DNA of 64,000 nucleotides from Niallia endozanthoxylica (GTDB lineage: Bacteria > Bacillota > Bacilli > Bacillales > Cytobacillaceae), in assembly GCF_008710145.1 (NCBI RefSeq), contig NZ_VYKL01000015.1, positions 558,001-622,000 on the forward strand. Reading direction: 5' to 3'. Numbering within the stretch: position 1 is the first letter of the stretch; every line of letters begins with the position of its first letter. A program made the translations under genes and the position numbers. The notes beneath the pieces were generated by a model, which saw nothing but the letters and a program-made list of their open reading frames with translations, had not been told where the DNA came from and searched no databases. This document shows, piece after piece, positions 42,973-52,039 of this stretch.

Positions 42973-44382
42973 CTATTCCATCCAATTTGTATGAAAAGTT
43001 CCTTCACGGTCAATCCGTTCATATGTATGTGCCCCAAAATAATCACGCTGTGCTTGCAGTAAGTTAGCAGGCAGTACAGCCGTACGATAGCTGTCATAAT
43101 AGGCAATGGCAGATGAAAAGCTTGGAACCGGAATTCCGTATTGCACAGCAAAGTTAATCGTTTCCCGTAACGAATGCTGATAGCTTTCCACAATTTCCTT
43201 AAAATAAGGATCAAGTAAAAGATTTTTGAGACCTGGCTCGCGGTCATAGGCATCCTTAATCTTTTGTAAAAATTGGGCCCGAATAATGCAGCCGCCACGG
43301 AAAATCATCGCAATGTCCCCGTACTGAAGATTCCAATCATATTCCTCTGATGCAACTCTCATCTGGGCAAACCCTTGTGCATAAGAACAAATTTTGCTCA
43401 TATACAAGGCTTTACGAACGGATTCAATAAAGGATTTCTTATCCCCAGTAAATTTCTTTGCTTCTGGCCCTCTTAACAGTTTGCTCGCTGCCACCCGTTC
43501 CTCCTTCATAGCAGAAATAAAGCGGGCAAAAACGGATTCAGTAATAATCGGCAGCGGCACCCCTAAATCAAGGGCGTTTTGGCTCGTCCACTTTCCTGTA
43601 CCCTTTTGTCCGGCAGTATCTAGTATTATATCAACGAGAGGCTTACCTGTTTCATTATCAATTTTTGTAAAAATATCTGTCGTAATTTCAATTAAGTAAC
43701 TATCAAGCTCACCTTTATTCCATTCCGCAAAAACTTCGTGAAGCTCTTCAGCCGAAAGATCAAGTACATTTTTTAATAAGAAATATGCTTCACAAATCAG
43801 TTGCATATCGCCATATTCAATTCCATTATGAACCATTTTAACATAATGACCCGCTCCATCTGGCCCAATATAAGTTGTACAAGGTTCTCCATTTACCTTT
43901 GCAGAAATATCCTTAAAAATCGGTGCTACTAATTCGTAAGCTTCCCTTTGACCTCCTGGCATGATGGAAGGACCTTTTAACGCTCCTTCTTCACCGCCTG
44001 ATACACCTGTCCCGATAAAATGAATGCCAAGATCACTTAGCTTTTTATTACGGCGCTGCGTATCAACAAAGAACGTATTGCCTCCGTCTATTAATATATC
44101 TCCTTTTTCTAAATGTGGAATAAGCTGTTCAATGGTGGCGTCTGTGGGAGCACCGGCCTTTACCATTAACATAATTTTACGCGGACGTTCAAGAGACTGA
44201 ACAAATTCTTCTATGGAGTAGGTTCCCTTTAAATTACGCCCCTTTGTCTCAGCAAGTACTTCTTCTGTTTTTTCACTTGAACGGTTGTAAATGGAAACTG
44301 AATATCCTCTTGACTCAATATTCATGGCTAAATTTTTCCCCATAACCGCCATTCCAATTACACCAAACTGTTGTTTTGTCAT
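42973..44382 (-). CDS. gndA: 6-phosphogluconate dehydrogenase, decarboxylating
   Basis: 469 residues. Oxidises 6-phosphogluconate to ribulose 5-phosphate. N-terminal cofactor motif [15 protein letters not shown] at 7-21, substrate loops [34 protein letters not shown] and the catalytic [21 protein letters not shown]-terminal domain with the tail [16 protein letters not shown]. Corresponds to YqjI (GndA), the main enzyme of B. subtilis, and lies next to dinB/yqjH as there. ATG after GAAGGGATG. The leader carries two palindromes. Confidence 0.96.
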   Translation of the reverse strand: MTKQQFGVIGMAVMGKNLAMNIESRGYSVSIYNRSSEKTEEVLAETKGRNLKGTYSIEEFVQSLERPRKIMLMVKAGAPTDATIEQLIPHLEKGDILIDGGNTFFVDTQRRNKKLSDLGIHFIGTGVSGGEEGALKGPSIMPGGQREAYELVAPIFKDISAKVNGEPCTTYIGPDGAGHYVKMVHNGIEYGDMQLICEAYFLLKNVLDLSAEELHEVFAEWNKGELDSYLIEITTDIFTKIDNETGKPLVDIILDTAGQKGTGKWTSQNALDLGVPLPIITESVFARFISAMKEERVAASKLLRGPEAKKFTGDKKSFIESVRKALYMSKICSYAQGFAQMRVASEEYDWNLQYGDIAMIFRGGCIIRAQFLQKIKDAYDREPGLKNLLLDPYFKEIVESYQHSLRETINFAVQYGIPVPSFSSAIAYYDSYRTAVLPANLLQAQRDYFGAHTYERIDREGTFHTNWME

Positions 44383-44408
44383 CTTTTTACATCCCTTCTA
44401 ACAAAATC

Positions 44409-44460
44409 AAATTCGCTCGTCGAATTTGCGTCCGGATTTTTATTGAGCCCGCTCAATAAA
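44409..44460. promoter_or_regulatory. Two palindromes in the gndA leader
   Basis: AAATTCG-CTCGT-CGAATTT (44409-44427) and the perfect 10-bp dyad TTTATTGAGC-CC-GCTCAATAAA (44439-44460) lie 27-78 bp before the gndA ATG. A TTGACA box is further upstream (about 44535). Neither dyad ends in a T-run on the gndA strand, so they are not plain terminators. They may be an operator pair or leader hairpins. Confidence 0.5.
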
Positions 44461-44568
44461 TTACCCTTAAAAAGACCATTTTACTTTAGCTTAATCCACA
44501 TATATTTGCAAATATTACTTTTACTATTAGTTTGTCAATTCAATTGAGAATTAATCAATCATTATTTG

Positions 44569-45828
44569 TTAGAAAAAATCAAGAAAATCCTTGCTAAAGC
44601 TTGTTTCAGACGTACTATTTTCTTGACCATCTTTTGCAGGCGCTTTTTCAACCGCACTTTCAATAATTCCTTTGCCATATTTATTTCGCAACTGATTCAG
44701 TGCCTCGAGCAAAGGTTCCTTTTTGGCATCCTTTTCATAAGAAAAAATATCAAGCTGTTTTACAGCCTGTTCTTTTTCCACTAAATCAGCTCCAGTTACA
44801 CCTAAGAGACGAACAGAATCTCCATTCCAGTTTTTTAAAAAGAGCTGCTTGCTTTCTTCATAAATATCCTCTTTTTGACTGATTGGATTCAACAGTTTTT
44901 TACTTCTTGTTATCGTCTGTCGGTTTTTATAACGGATAGTGACTCCAACTGAAGTGGCCATTACCTTTTTTCTCTTCATACGGACAGCTACTTTCTCAGC
45001 CAGACTTTCCAAAACGAGCAGGAGCTCATGCTGATTGGAATTATCATTGGGGAGTGTAGTCGAATTCCCGACACTTTTAAACTCATTAGCAGCTTCAGGA
45101 TCAACCGGTCTATCGTCAATTCCGTTGGCCCTTTCCTTTAAGCGCAGACCATTGATTCCTAAAAGTGCTTTTAGTTGAATTTCATTTGCCTCTGCCAAAT
45201 CCTTTATTGTAAAAATACCGCGTGAATTTAACTTTTCAGCCGTTTTATTACCGACTCCATGCATTTCTACTACAGGCTTGGGCCATAAAACATTTTTTAC
45301 CTCGCGTTTTCGCAATACAGTAATCCCCAGTGGTTTTTTCATATCGGAAGCCATTTTCGCGAGGAAACGATTGGGCGCGATGCCAATGCTGCACGGCAAG
45401 TCCAGCTGCATAAGAATTTGCTTTTGTATTCTTTCAGCAATTTCTAATGGTGATCCTAACGTAAAACTATCTGTAATATCAACATAGCCTTCATCAATTG
45501 AAACAGGCTCAACAAGCTGTGAATATTCATGTAAAATATCAAACATTCCTTGGGATGCTGCCCGGTATCGTTCAAAATGAGGGCTCATAATAATGAGCTC
45601 GGGACAAAGCTTTTTAGCTTCCCAAATTGGCATCGTTGTTTTTACACCGTATTTTCTTGCTTCATAGCTGCAGGTAATGATAATCCCTCTGCGCTCTTGC
45701 GGGTTACCGGCAACAGCTAGCGGCTTTCCTTTTAAAGAGGGATCAAATGCCATCTCAACAGAAGCATAGAAACTATTCATATCCACATGTAAAATAACTC
45801 TGCCATTTTTAGGATACATTTCTTTCAT
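44569..45828 (-). CDS. dinB: DNA polymerase IV (Y-family, YqjH)
   Basis: 419 residues, translesion polymerase. Catalytic motifs ILHVDMNSFYASVE (metal Asp) and VEPVSIDEGYVDIT (Asp-Glu) are intact, with the steric gate SFYASVE. The thumb has helix-hairpin-helix VEMHGVGNKTAEKLNSRGI; the little-finger domain ends with a sliding-clamp peptide, KQLDIFSY, before a disordered tail. Matches YqjH (PolY1), placed next to gndA as in B. subtilis. ATG at 45828 lacks a strong ribosome site (AAGGTAGTGG lies 8 bases upstream), and the inner ATG at codon 4 is an alternative. Confidence 0.93.
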   Translation of the reverse strand: MKEMYPKNGRVILHVDMNSFYASVEMAFDPSLKGKPLAVAGNPQERRGIIITCSYEARKYGVKTTMPIWEAKKLCPELIIMSPHFERYRAASQGMFDILHEYSQLVEPVSIDEGYVDITDSFTLGSPLEIAERIQKQILMQLDLPCSIGIAPNRFLAKMASDMKKPLGITVLRKREVKNVLWPKPVVEMHGVGNKTAEKLNSRGIFTIKDLAEANEIQLKALLGINGLRLKERANGIDDRPVDPEAANEFKSVGNSTTLPNDNSNQHELLLVLESLAEKVAVRMKRKKVMATSVGVTIRYKNRQTITRSKKLLNPISQKEDIYEESKQLFLKNWNGDSVRLLGVTGADLVEKEQAVKQLDIFSYEKDAKKEPLLEALNQLRNKYGKGIIESAVEKAPAKDGQENSTSETSFSKDFLDFF

Positions 45829-45895
45829 TCTCGACCACTACCTTATAGAAAAGTACAGGCGCCTTTTTCTCTTTCATTTTAGCATGTACTGCGAA

Positions 45896-45928
45896 CAGGA
45901 CCCGCAAATAGCGGGTCCTGTTTCTTTA
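45896..45928. terminator. Hairpin after the azoreductase gene
   Basis: CAGGACCCGC/GCGGGTCCTG stem, loop AAATA. The T-rich tail is on the plus strand (TTTCTTTATT), not on the azoreductase strand, so it may act mainly as a 3' stabiliser there. Confidence 0.55.
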
Positions 45929-46594
45929 TTACTTCGCTGTAATAGAATTTCCAGCCATCTCAACGGCAGCTTCTTTTGCATGTTTCTTTGCCTTTTCCAT
46001 GATTTCAGGAATCTGCTTAGGGAAATGGTCTAATCCCTCTGCCACAATTGTATCCATTACTTCAATGCCAAGAAAGGTAAGTGCCTTTCGTACATACTGA
46101 TCTCCCATCTCAAATTCTGCCATGGGTCCTGTTGAATAAATACCACCGCGTGTCTGAATATGGATCGCCTTTCTTCCGGTCAATAACCCTTTTGGGCCAT
46201 CCTCAGTTGTAATAAAAGTCTTTTGATTAAGGAACATGTTATCCATGAAATCCTTTAGAATCCCCGGAGCACCCAAATTCCAAATCGGAGTTACAAAAAC
46301 ATAGTAATCAGCGGCAATGAATCGATCTGCGAGATTATGCATCCTTGTAAACTTATCTCTTTCAGACTCTGTCAGCTGATCGACCGTATATCCCATAAAG
46401 GATGTTTTCGCACGTGCGTATAGTAAATCTGTGTCGATTCTTGTTATGCCCATATCATACAAGTGCATTCTTTCAATTTCAACATCCGGACGTTCCTTTT
46501 GAAAGGCTTCTAAAAATACTTCGCCGATTTGAGCACCTTTCGATAGACTTACGTCTTTCTTTGGATTTGCCGTAATGTAAAGTAATTTTGACAT
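45929..46594 (-). CDS. azoR: FMN-dependent NADH-azoreductase
   Basis: 221 residues, flavodoxin-like fold. MSKLLYITANPKKDVSLSKG is the FMN-phosphate loop, FVTPIWNLGAPGILKDFMDN and HIQTRGGIYSTGP are the flavin and NADH contacts. Reduces azo compounds and quinones and protects against thiol-specific or quinone stress; B. subtilis has AzoR1 and AzoR2. The ATG at 46594 follows AAGGAAAGGG; a longer frame upstream lacks a site. Monocistronic. Confidence 0.9.
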   Translation of the reverse strand: MSKLLYITANPKKDVSLSKGAQIGEVFLEAFQKERPDVEIERMHLYDMGITRIDTDLLYARAKTSFMGYTVDQLTESERDKFTRMHNLADRFIAADYYVFVTPIWNLGAPGILKDFMDNMFLNQKTFITTEDGPKGLLTGRKAIHIQTRGGIYSTGPMAEFEMGDQYVRKALTFLGIEVMDTIVAEGLDHFPKQIPEIMEKAKKHAKEAAVEMAGNSITAK

Positions 46595-46737
46595 ACTAGC
46601 ATCCCTTTCCTTAAACAAATAGATAACTATCCCAATCATAACGAATTCACGCTTGTTCGGCGTTTTAAAAACAGTAAAAGTTATGAAAGTTTTATGTCAA
46701 TTGCAAGTAAACAACGATGAGAAGCCATAGGTTATAC

Positions 46738-47862
46738 TTATTGTCCTGCTACCTCTTCAATAATCGCAACGGTCATCTCAGCTAATTTATATAATTCTTC
46801 TACTGGCATACGCTCATTTGTCGTATGAATTTCTTCATATCCGACAGCAAGATTCACTGTTGGAATGCCAAAGCCGGCAATTACGTTTGCATCACTGCCG
46901 CCTCCGCTATGTAATAACTCACAGCTTCGTCCGATTTTTGCTGCTGCTTTTTTAGCTACTTCAACTACATGATCTCCATCTGAAAATTTAAAGCCTGGGT
47001 ACATGACCTGCACTTCTATCTCTGCTTTTCCGCCCATTTCCTGTGCTGCACTTTCAAATGCTTCCTTCATTTTCTGCACCTGAGCTTCCATTTTTTCAGG
47101 AATTAAAGAACGGGCTTCTGCTAATATATCAACGTGATCACAAACAATATTTGTTTGCTGACCGCCGGCAAAGCGGCCAATATTTGCTGTTGTTTCTTCA
47201 TCAATACGTCCAAGCGGCATTCTTGAAATCGCTTTTGCAGCAATGGTAATCGCTGAAACTCCTTTTTCAGGCGCGACACCAGCATGGGCTGTTTTACCTA
47301 GAATGGTAGCCTTAATATGCGCTTGAGTAGGTGCAGCCACAATAATATTTCCAACCTTTCCATCACTATCAAGAGCATAACCGTACTTTGCTTTCACTAG
47401 TGATCGATCAAGTGCTTTAGCACCAACAAGACCTGATTCTTCCCCAACTGTGATAATGAATTGAATCTCTCCATGAGGAATATTTTGCTCTTTTAATATT
47501 CTTACGGTTTCAAGCATAACAGATATTCCGGTTTTATCATCTGCCCCAAGAATAGTTGTTCCATCTGTTACGACATAACCATCCTTAATAGAAGGCTTTA
47601 CCCCTTTTGCTGGAACAACGGTATCCATATGGCAGGTAAAATAGATGGAATCTACTCCTGCTTTTGTACCAGCCAATGTACAAATGAGGTTACCTGCTCC
47701 ATGTCCCGTTACAGATGTTGTATCATCCTCAAAGACATCCACACCTAAATCGGAAAACTTTTGCTTTAATACTTTTGCAATCTCTGTTTCATACTTTGTT
47801 TCAGAGTCAATTTGAACTAGCTCAAGGAATTCATTTAATAAACGCTCTTGATTTATCATCAT
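46738..47862 (-). CDS. yqjE: M20-family metallopeptidase YqjE (tripeptidase-like)
   Basis: 374 residues, two-zinc aminopeptidase fold like PepT. Metal ligands are in YFTCHMDTVVPAKG (His, Asp), ILGADDKTGISVML (bridging Asp), VGEESGLVGAKALD (catalytic Glu, Glu), YALDSDGKVG (Asp) and HSGGGSDANVIAGFGIPT; the lid domain contains GKTAHAGVAPEKGVSAI. Likely an intracellular peptide hydrolase. Two adjacent ATGs follow GGAGG. In B. subtilis yqjE lies next to yqjD as here, but a terminator and about 220 bp separate them. Confidence 0.88.
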   Translation of the reverse strand: MMINQERLLNEFLELVQIDSETKYETEIAKVLKQKFSDLGVDVFEDDTTSVTGHGAGNLICTLAGTKAGVDSIYFTCHMDTVVPAKGVKPSIKDGYVVTDGTTILGADDKTGISVMLETVRILKEQNIPHGEIQFIITVGEESGLVGAKALDRSLVKAKYGYALDSDGKVGNIIVAAPTQAHIKATILGKTAHAGVAPEKGVSAITIAAKAISRMPLGRIDEETTANIGRFAGGQQTNIVCDHVDILAEARSLIPEKMEAQVQKMKEAFESAAQEMGGKAEIEVQVMYPGFKFSDGDHVVEVAKKAAAKIGRSCELLHSGGGSDANVIAGFGIPTVNLAVGYEEIHTTNERMPVEELYKLAEMTVAIIEEVAGQ

Positions 47863-48036
47863 GAATGATAACCTCCAAATCTTCTATTTCCCTTAATAGT
47901 ATACATCTATGATTATTTGCCTTCAAATAGATATACACTTATCGTTTACAGCAAGGATAGTATGATGAATTCATTTATTTTTGACCGATTCATACAAATT
48001 ATTTATATGACAAGTAAATTAATTGAACTTATTTGC

Positions 48037-48071
48037 AAAAAAAGATTGGCTATGGCACCAATCTTTTTTTA
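48037..48071 (-). terminator. Terminator after the acyl-CoA carboxylase gene
   Basis: AAAAAAAGATTGG/CCAATCTTTTTTT stem with loop of 7, T-run on both strands, 16 bp past the stop. Confidence 0.9.
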
Positions 48072-48086
48072 ATAGATAGATTATTT

Positions 48087-49637
48087 TTATAGTGGAATAT
48101 TTCCATGCTTTTTCTTTGGTCTGGAGTCCTTTTTATTTCTAAGCATATCCAGAGACTGAACAATTTTAATTCTTGTTTCACGCGGGTCAATGACATCATC
48201 AACCATCCCCTTACTTGCAGCCACATATGGATTAGCAAATTTCCTGCGGTATTCTTCAATTTTTTGCGCGCGTGTTTCTTCAGGATTTGGACTTTGACTA
48301 ATTTCTTTGGCGAAAATGATATTAGCTGCCCCTTGTGGGCCCATCACAGCAATCTCGGCATTCGGCCAAGCAAAAACAAGGTCTGCACCAATTGATTTAC
48401 TATTTAAAGCTACGTATGCACCACCATAGGCTTTACGCAGAATGACGGTTAACTTAGGCACAGTTGCTTCTGAGTACGCATACAAAATCTTAGCTCCATG
48501 ACGAATAATCCCGCCGTGCTCTTGTTTAACTCCAGGGAAAAATCCAGTTACATCTTCAAATGTAATAATTGGGATATTAAAAGAGTCGCAAAAACGGATA
48601 AACCTGGCAGCTTTATCAGACGAATTGATATCTAACCCTCCGGCCATAAATTTAGGCTGATTACATACAAGCCCAATGACTTCCCCCTTCATGCGGGCAA
48701 GTCCGATTACAATATTTTTCGCAAAATCCTTTTGGACCTCCATAAATGAATGTTCATCAACAACCTGTTCAATTACCTTTCTTACATCGTACGGACGAAG
48801 AGTATCAAATGGAATCACGTCTGTTAAATCAGGACGATAATCATCCTCCTCTTCATAAGAAAGAACAGGAGGTTTTTCTTCATTATTTTGCGGCAGGTAG
48901 CTTAAAAGCTTGCGTACCTGCTCTATTACGACTTCTTCAGACTCACCTCGGAAATGCGCATTTCCGCTTATTGAGTTATGAACCTTTGCACCACCTAAAT
49001 CTTCAGACGAAATTTTTTCTCCTGTAACCGTCTCAATGACCTTAGGCCCTGTAATAAACATTTGACTTGTCTTTTCAACCATCAAAACAAAATCAGTTAT
49101 AGCAGGCGAATAGACAGCGCCTCCTGCACACGGCCCCATAATAACAGATATTTGCGGAATAACTCCCGAATAAATAGAATTTCGATAAAAAATCTGTCCA
49201 TAGCCGTCAAGAGAGGCAACACCTTCTTGGATTCTCGCACCTCCTGAATCATTTAAGCCAATAAAAGGCGCACCATTCTTAGCGGCTAAATCCATTACAG
49301 CAGCAATCTTTTTAGCATGCATTTCACCAAGCGCACCGCCAAATACAGTGAAATCCTGGGCAAATAAATAGATTGGACGTCCGTTTACCTTTCCATAACC
49401 GGTTACCACACCATCACCGGGACTCTTTTGCTGCTCAAGTCCAAAATCGTTACAGTTATGTTCGATAAAAGGATTAAATTCAACAAATGTACCTGGATCA
49501 ACTAGAAGATTTATACGCTCACGAGCAGTTAACTTCCCCTTTTCATGCTGCTTTTCAATCCGCTCGTCTCCGCCGCCCATCTCAACTTCCCGTTTACGAT
49601 CATATAAATCATGGATTTTATCATAGATATCATTCAT
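48087..49637 (-). CDS. mmdA: Acyl-CoA carboxylase, carboxyltransferase subunit (propionyl-CoA type, YqjD)
   Basis: 516 residues, crotonase-like tandem carboxyltransferase. Marks: GKLTARERINLLVDPGTF, QDFTVFGGALGEMHAKKI, GLNDSGGARIQEGVASL, GPCAGGAVYSPAITDF and FEDVTGFFPGVKQEHGGIIR, and the final AAKGMVDDVIDP-like stretch. It carboxylates propionyl-CoA to methylmalonyl-CoA when joined to a biotin carboxylase/carrier subunit, which is not encoded in this window; the MmdA decarboxylase family is closely similar. ATG at 49637 (MNDIYDKIHDLYDRK) chosen after AGAAGGGAA. Overlaps mce by 8 bp. Confidence 0.88.
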   Translation of the reverse strand: MNDIYDKIHDLYDRKREVEMGGGDERIEKQHEKGKLTARERINLLVDPGTFVEFNPFIEHNCNDFGLEQQKSPGDGVVTGYGKVNGRPIYLFAQDFTVFGGALGEMHAKKIAAVMDLAAKNGAPFIGLNDSGGARIQEGVASLDGYGQIFYRNSIYSGVIPQISVIMGPCAGGAVYSPAITDFVLMVEKTSQMFITGPKVIETVTGEKISSEDLGGAKVHNSISGNAHFRGESEEVVIEQVRKLLSYLPQNNEEKPPVLSYEEEDDYRPDLTDVIPFDTLRPYDVRKVIEQVVDEHSFMEVQKDFAKNIVIGLARMKGEVIGLVCNQPKFMAGGLDINSSDKAARFIRFCDSFNIPIITFEDVTGFFPGVKQEHGGIIRHGAKILYAYSEATVPKLTVILRKAYGGAYVALNSKSIGADLVFAWPNAEIAVMGPQGAANIIFAKEISQSPNPEETRAQKIEEYRRKFANPYVAASKGMVDDVIDPRETRIKIVQSLDMLRNKKDSRPKKKHGNIPL

Positions 49638-50049
49638 GATTATTCCCTTCTTTCTTCTCGCATAATTCGTAAAGGACACTTCCAGTTGACTTCGGATGCA
49701 TGAATGCAATATTTGCTCCGCCAGCTCCAATTCTAGACTTTTCATCTATCATTTTGATACCATTCTTTTTCATGTCCCGGATTCTTTCTTCGATTGATTC
49801 CACTCCTAATGCGACATGATGGATTCCTTGACCACGAGAAGCAATAAATTTAGCAATTTCACTTTCTTCACTAACAGGCTCTAAGAGTTCAAGCTTTGTT
49901 TCACCAGCTTTAATAAATGCCACCTTAACCTTTTGATTCTCAACTACTTCTATGCCAAGCAGCTCTAATTTTAGCACTTCCGTGTAAAAAGGTAGTGCCT
50001 CTTCAATAGAGCTCACAGCAATGCCAATGTGATCTACTTTTTTAATCAT
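49630..50049 (-). CDS. mce: Methylmalonyl-CoA epimerase
   Basis: 139 residues, vicinal-oxygen-chelate fold. Interconverts (S)- and (R)-methylmalonyl-CoA. Metal ligands are in KVDHIGIAVSSIEEAL (His), GIHHVALGVESIEER (His) and LYELCEKK (Glu), with GGANIAFMHPKSTGSVLYEL in the C terminus. ATG after GGGGATG. First gene of mce-mmdA; together with mutA/mutB and meaB at 55-60 kb it completes propionyl-CoA to succinyl-CoA. B. subtilis YqjC is the counterpart. Confidence 0.93.
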   Translation of the reverse strand: MIKKVDHIGIAVSSIEEALPFYTEVLKLELLGIEVVENQKVKVAFIKAGETKLELLEPVSEESEIAKFIASRGQGIHHVALGVESIEERIRDMKKNGIKMIDEKSRIGAGGANIAFMHPKSTGSVLYELCEKKEGNNHE

Positions 50050-50243
50050 GATTCATTCATCCCCAATTAATAGATCAAATCTTTAAACACTGCCAAATTT
50101 TTAGAAATATCATAATAGTTGTAAAATTCTGTATAGTTGTTCAAAATCCTTCTTTTTTTACACGGTTGTCCAAATTATTTTTTGCTAGTAAAATATGAAT
50201 AGGATCATAACTTATGAAACAAGAATGATGGAGGGATAAAGTT

Positions 50244-50345
50244 TTGTCCAAAAAGAGGAAAAAAACGCAAAAGATTTTTGTTTATTTAATGATCTTTGCC
50301 ATGCTAGCGTCAACCTTACTTGCTGGAGTAGCAATGTTTTTTTGA
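50244..50345 (+). CDS. prli42: Prli42-type stressosome membrane miniprotein
   Basis: 33 residues from a TTG start: MSKKRKKTQKIFVYLMIFAM, then LASTLLAGVAMFF and TGA. A basic N terminus is followed by one transmembrane helix (about 12-32). GGAGGG stands 10 bases upstream. Size, the KKxxKIxVYLMIxxMLxSTLLAG pattern and position between yqjB/yqjA and mce agree with Prli42, which in Listeria tethers the stressosome through RsbR. Too short for usual gene calling and read on the strand opposite to its neighbours. A terminator follows. Confidence 0.82.
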   Translation: MSKKRKKTQKIFVYLMIFAMLASTLLAGVAMFF

Positions 50346-50354
50346 TAAACTAAA

Positions 50355-50395
50355 GCAAAAGGGAGTTGTCAAAAATTGACAATTCCCTTTATTTT
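50355..50395. terminator. Bidirectional terminator prli42 / yqjB
   Basis: AAAGGGAgTTGTCAA/TTGACAAtTCCCTTT hairpin between convergent genes, with T-rich flanks on the plus strand. Confidence 0.85.
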
Positions 50396-50901
50396 ACTGC
50401 ATTATATTCAAGTGCCAATTCCTCAAACGATTTTGATGATGAGATGATTAAAATTTTTGTCCCTAGCGGTATGAACTCATATAATGCTTCGATTGCTTCA
50501 TTTTGTAACCGAATGCATCCTTCAGAAACATAATGACCAATTGATGCTGGATTATTGGTCCCATGCAAACCATAAATTCTCCCATCTGTTCCTTTTGCAT
50601 CAAAACCAATCCACCTAGTACCAAGAGGATTATCGGCTGTACCTCCTGGGATGTTTTTTCTGCGATAATAAGGATTTTCTGCTTTTACCGTTACAATAAA
50701 TAACCCTTCAGGTGTCAAATCCTGCGTTTTTCCCGTACCAGCTTGTACGACTGTCTGTACTCGGTTATCATTAATCAAGGCTAATTCATTTGTTGACTTA
50801 TTTACAATCACAAAGGGATCACCAGGTAATGGATTCACCCCAAGCGGCCAAATGGGAGAAAAGGAAATGACTAAAAACAGACTTGAAATCAATTGAAGCA
50901 T
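50389..50901 (-). CDS. yqjB: L,D-transpeptidase YqjB (YkuD family)
   Basis: 170 residues. N-terminal signal sequence or anchor (LQLISSLFLVISFSPIWPLG), then the YkuD domain: PFVIVNKSTNELALI, RIYGLHGTNNPASIG (catalytic His) and VSEGCIRLQNEAIEALY with the catalytic cysteine in the S-x-G-C-I-R motif. There is no LysM domain, unlike YkuD itself. It acts on peptidoglycan stem peptides outside the membrane. ATG at 50901 lies seven bases after GGCGGGTG; the GTG three codons earlier lies in that site. 26 bp after yqjA, one operon. Confidence 0.88.
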   Translation of the reverse strand: MLQLISSLFLVISFSPIWPLGVNPLPGDPFVIVNKSTNELALINDNRVQTVVQAGTGKTQDLTPEGLFIVTVKAENPYYRRKNIPGGTADNPLGTRWIGFDAKGTDGRIYGLHGTNNPASIGHYVSEGCIRLQNEAIEALYEFIPLGTKILIISSSKSFEELALEYNAVK

Positions 50902-50927
50902 TGCGATCACCCGCCTATTTCTTTTGC

Positions 50928-51929
50928 TTAGTTTTCTCCTCCAAGCCGTTCCTTATGCACCACTATTTGTCTTTTTATTCCTTTAAAATTCTGTTTAATA
51001 AGCAAGTACTGTTCCATTTCTTTAATAAAGTGAAAAAGGGCTGCTCGAATTTCAAATTCACTCCTGGTTTTGGGAAGATCCATATTTTCAAATACCCGAT
51101 GCATTTCTTTAAGCTTTTCCAGATAAATATGTGCTGTATTTCCTGCATGAATATGTTCAGCTAGCTCCTCGATAAAATCAGCAATCATCTTTCCCTGCTC
51201 AACAGTATGTGTAATGGACGTGATAATTGGAAGAACCCGTTCCATTATTTCAAATTGTTTCTCCCTGATTTCAAAATAGGTATAATACAAATCATCCTCT
51301 TCATTATGTATAAATTGATTTTCCATAACCTGAAAAGACAGCACTTTGGCGTTTTTAATTAAATGGATGGTTTCGGCAATTTCCTTTCCATCCCAATTAC
51401 TATCTCCCAAGCGCAAATATTTTACAATTTCAAGGAATATCTTTCTAAAGTTAGCCTCAATCCTCTCCTGATATTCCGCAATTTGATTATCTAAGCTTGG
51501 CATGTATAAGTTTGCCAACAAGGCAATACCGATTCCAATAAATATGATGGCTAATTCATTGAAGATAAAGGACACTGTAACCTGTCCTTCTGAGAAAAAA
51601 TGCAAAATAATAACCGTGCTTGATACAATTCCTTCACTTGCCTTCAGCATAACAACAGTGGGGATATATAGTACTAATAATAAGCCAATGACAATTGGAT
51701 AATAGCCAAGTACTTCAAAGAAAATAATCGAAAATACGATAGCCGTTAGACAGGCTAGGATGCGGTCCCATGATGCCCGCAATGATTTCTTCTTTGTTAC
51801 TTGAATACAAAGGATTGTAATAATTCCAGCAGAGACAAAATTTTGGAATCCTAACAACTCAGCCAGCATAATGGATACAGTTGCACCGACAGCAGATTTA
51901 ATTGTTCTATAACCAATTCGAAACTTCAT
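50928..51929 (-). CDS. yqjA: YqjA, aromatic-acid exporter family membrane protein (DUF939)
   Basis: 333 residues. N-terminal half with about five helices (SAVGATVSIMLAELLGFQNF, SAGIITILCIQVTKKKSLRA, ILACLTAIVFSIIFFEVLGY, IVIGLLLVLYIPTVVML), and a cytoplasmic helical C-terminal half. This is the ArAE_1 architecture, half the size of AaeB/FUSC transporters. Substrate unknown. ATG at 51929 (MKFRIGYRTIKSA) follows AGGAGAAG; a frame extending upstream runs through the artR terminator and is not coding. First gene of yqjA-yqjB. Confidence 0.87.
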   Translation of the reverse strand: MKFRIGYRTIKSAVGATVSIMLAELLGFQNFVSAGIITILCIQVTKKKSLRASWDRILACLTAIVFSIIFFEVLGYYPIVIGLLLVLYIPTVVMLKASEGIVSSTVIILHFFSEGQVTVSFIFNELAIIFIGIGIALLANLYMPSLDNQIAEYQERIEANFRKIFLEIVKYLRLGDSNWDGKEIAETIHLIKNAKVLSFQVMENQFIHNEEDDLYYTYFEIREKQFEIMERVLPIITSITHTVEQGKMIADFIEELAEHIHAGNTAHIYLEKLKEMHRVFENMDLPKTRSEFEIRAALFHFIKEMEQYLLIKQNFKGIKRQIVVHKERLGGEN

Positions 51930-51990
51930 TTTTCTTCTCCTATTAACTCGTCCTTTCATATTAGTGTACCATGGAATAGAGCCCCAATAT

Positions 51991-52024
51991 GGAAAAAAGG
52001 TGATCTTTTCGACCACCTTTTTCC
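51991..52024 (-). terminator. Terminator of artPQR
   Basis: GGAAAAAAGGTG/CACCTTTTTTCC hairpin, 16 bp past the artR stop. Confidence 0.85.
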
Positions 52025-52039
52025 ATCTTTATTAGATTA

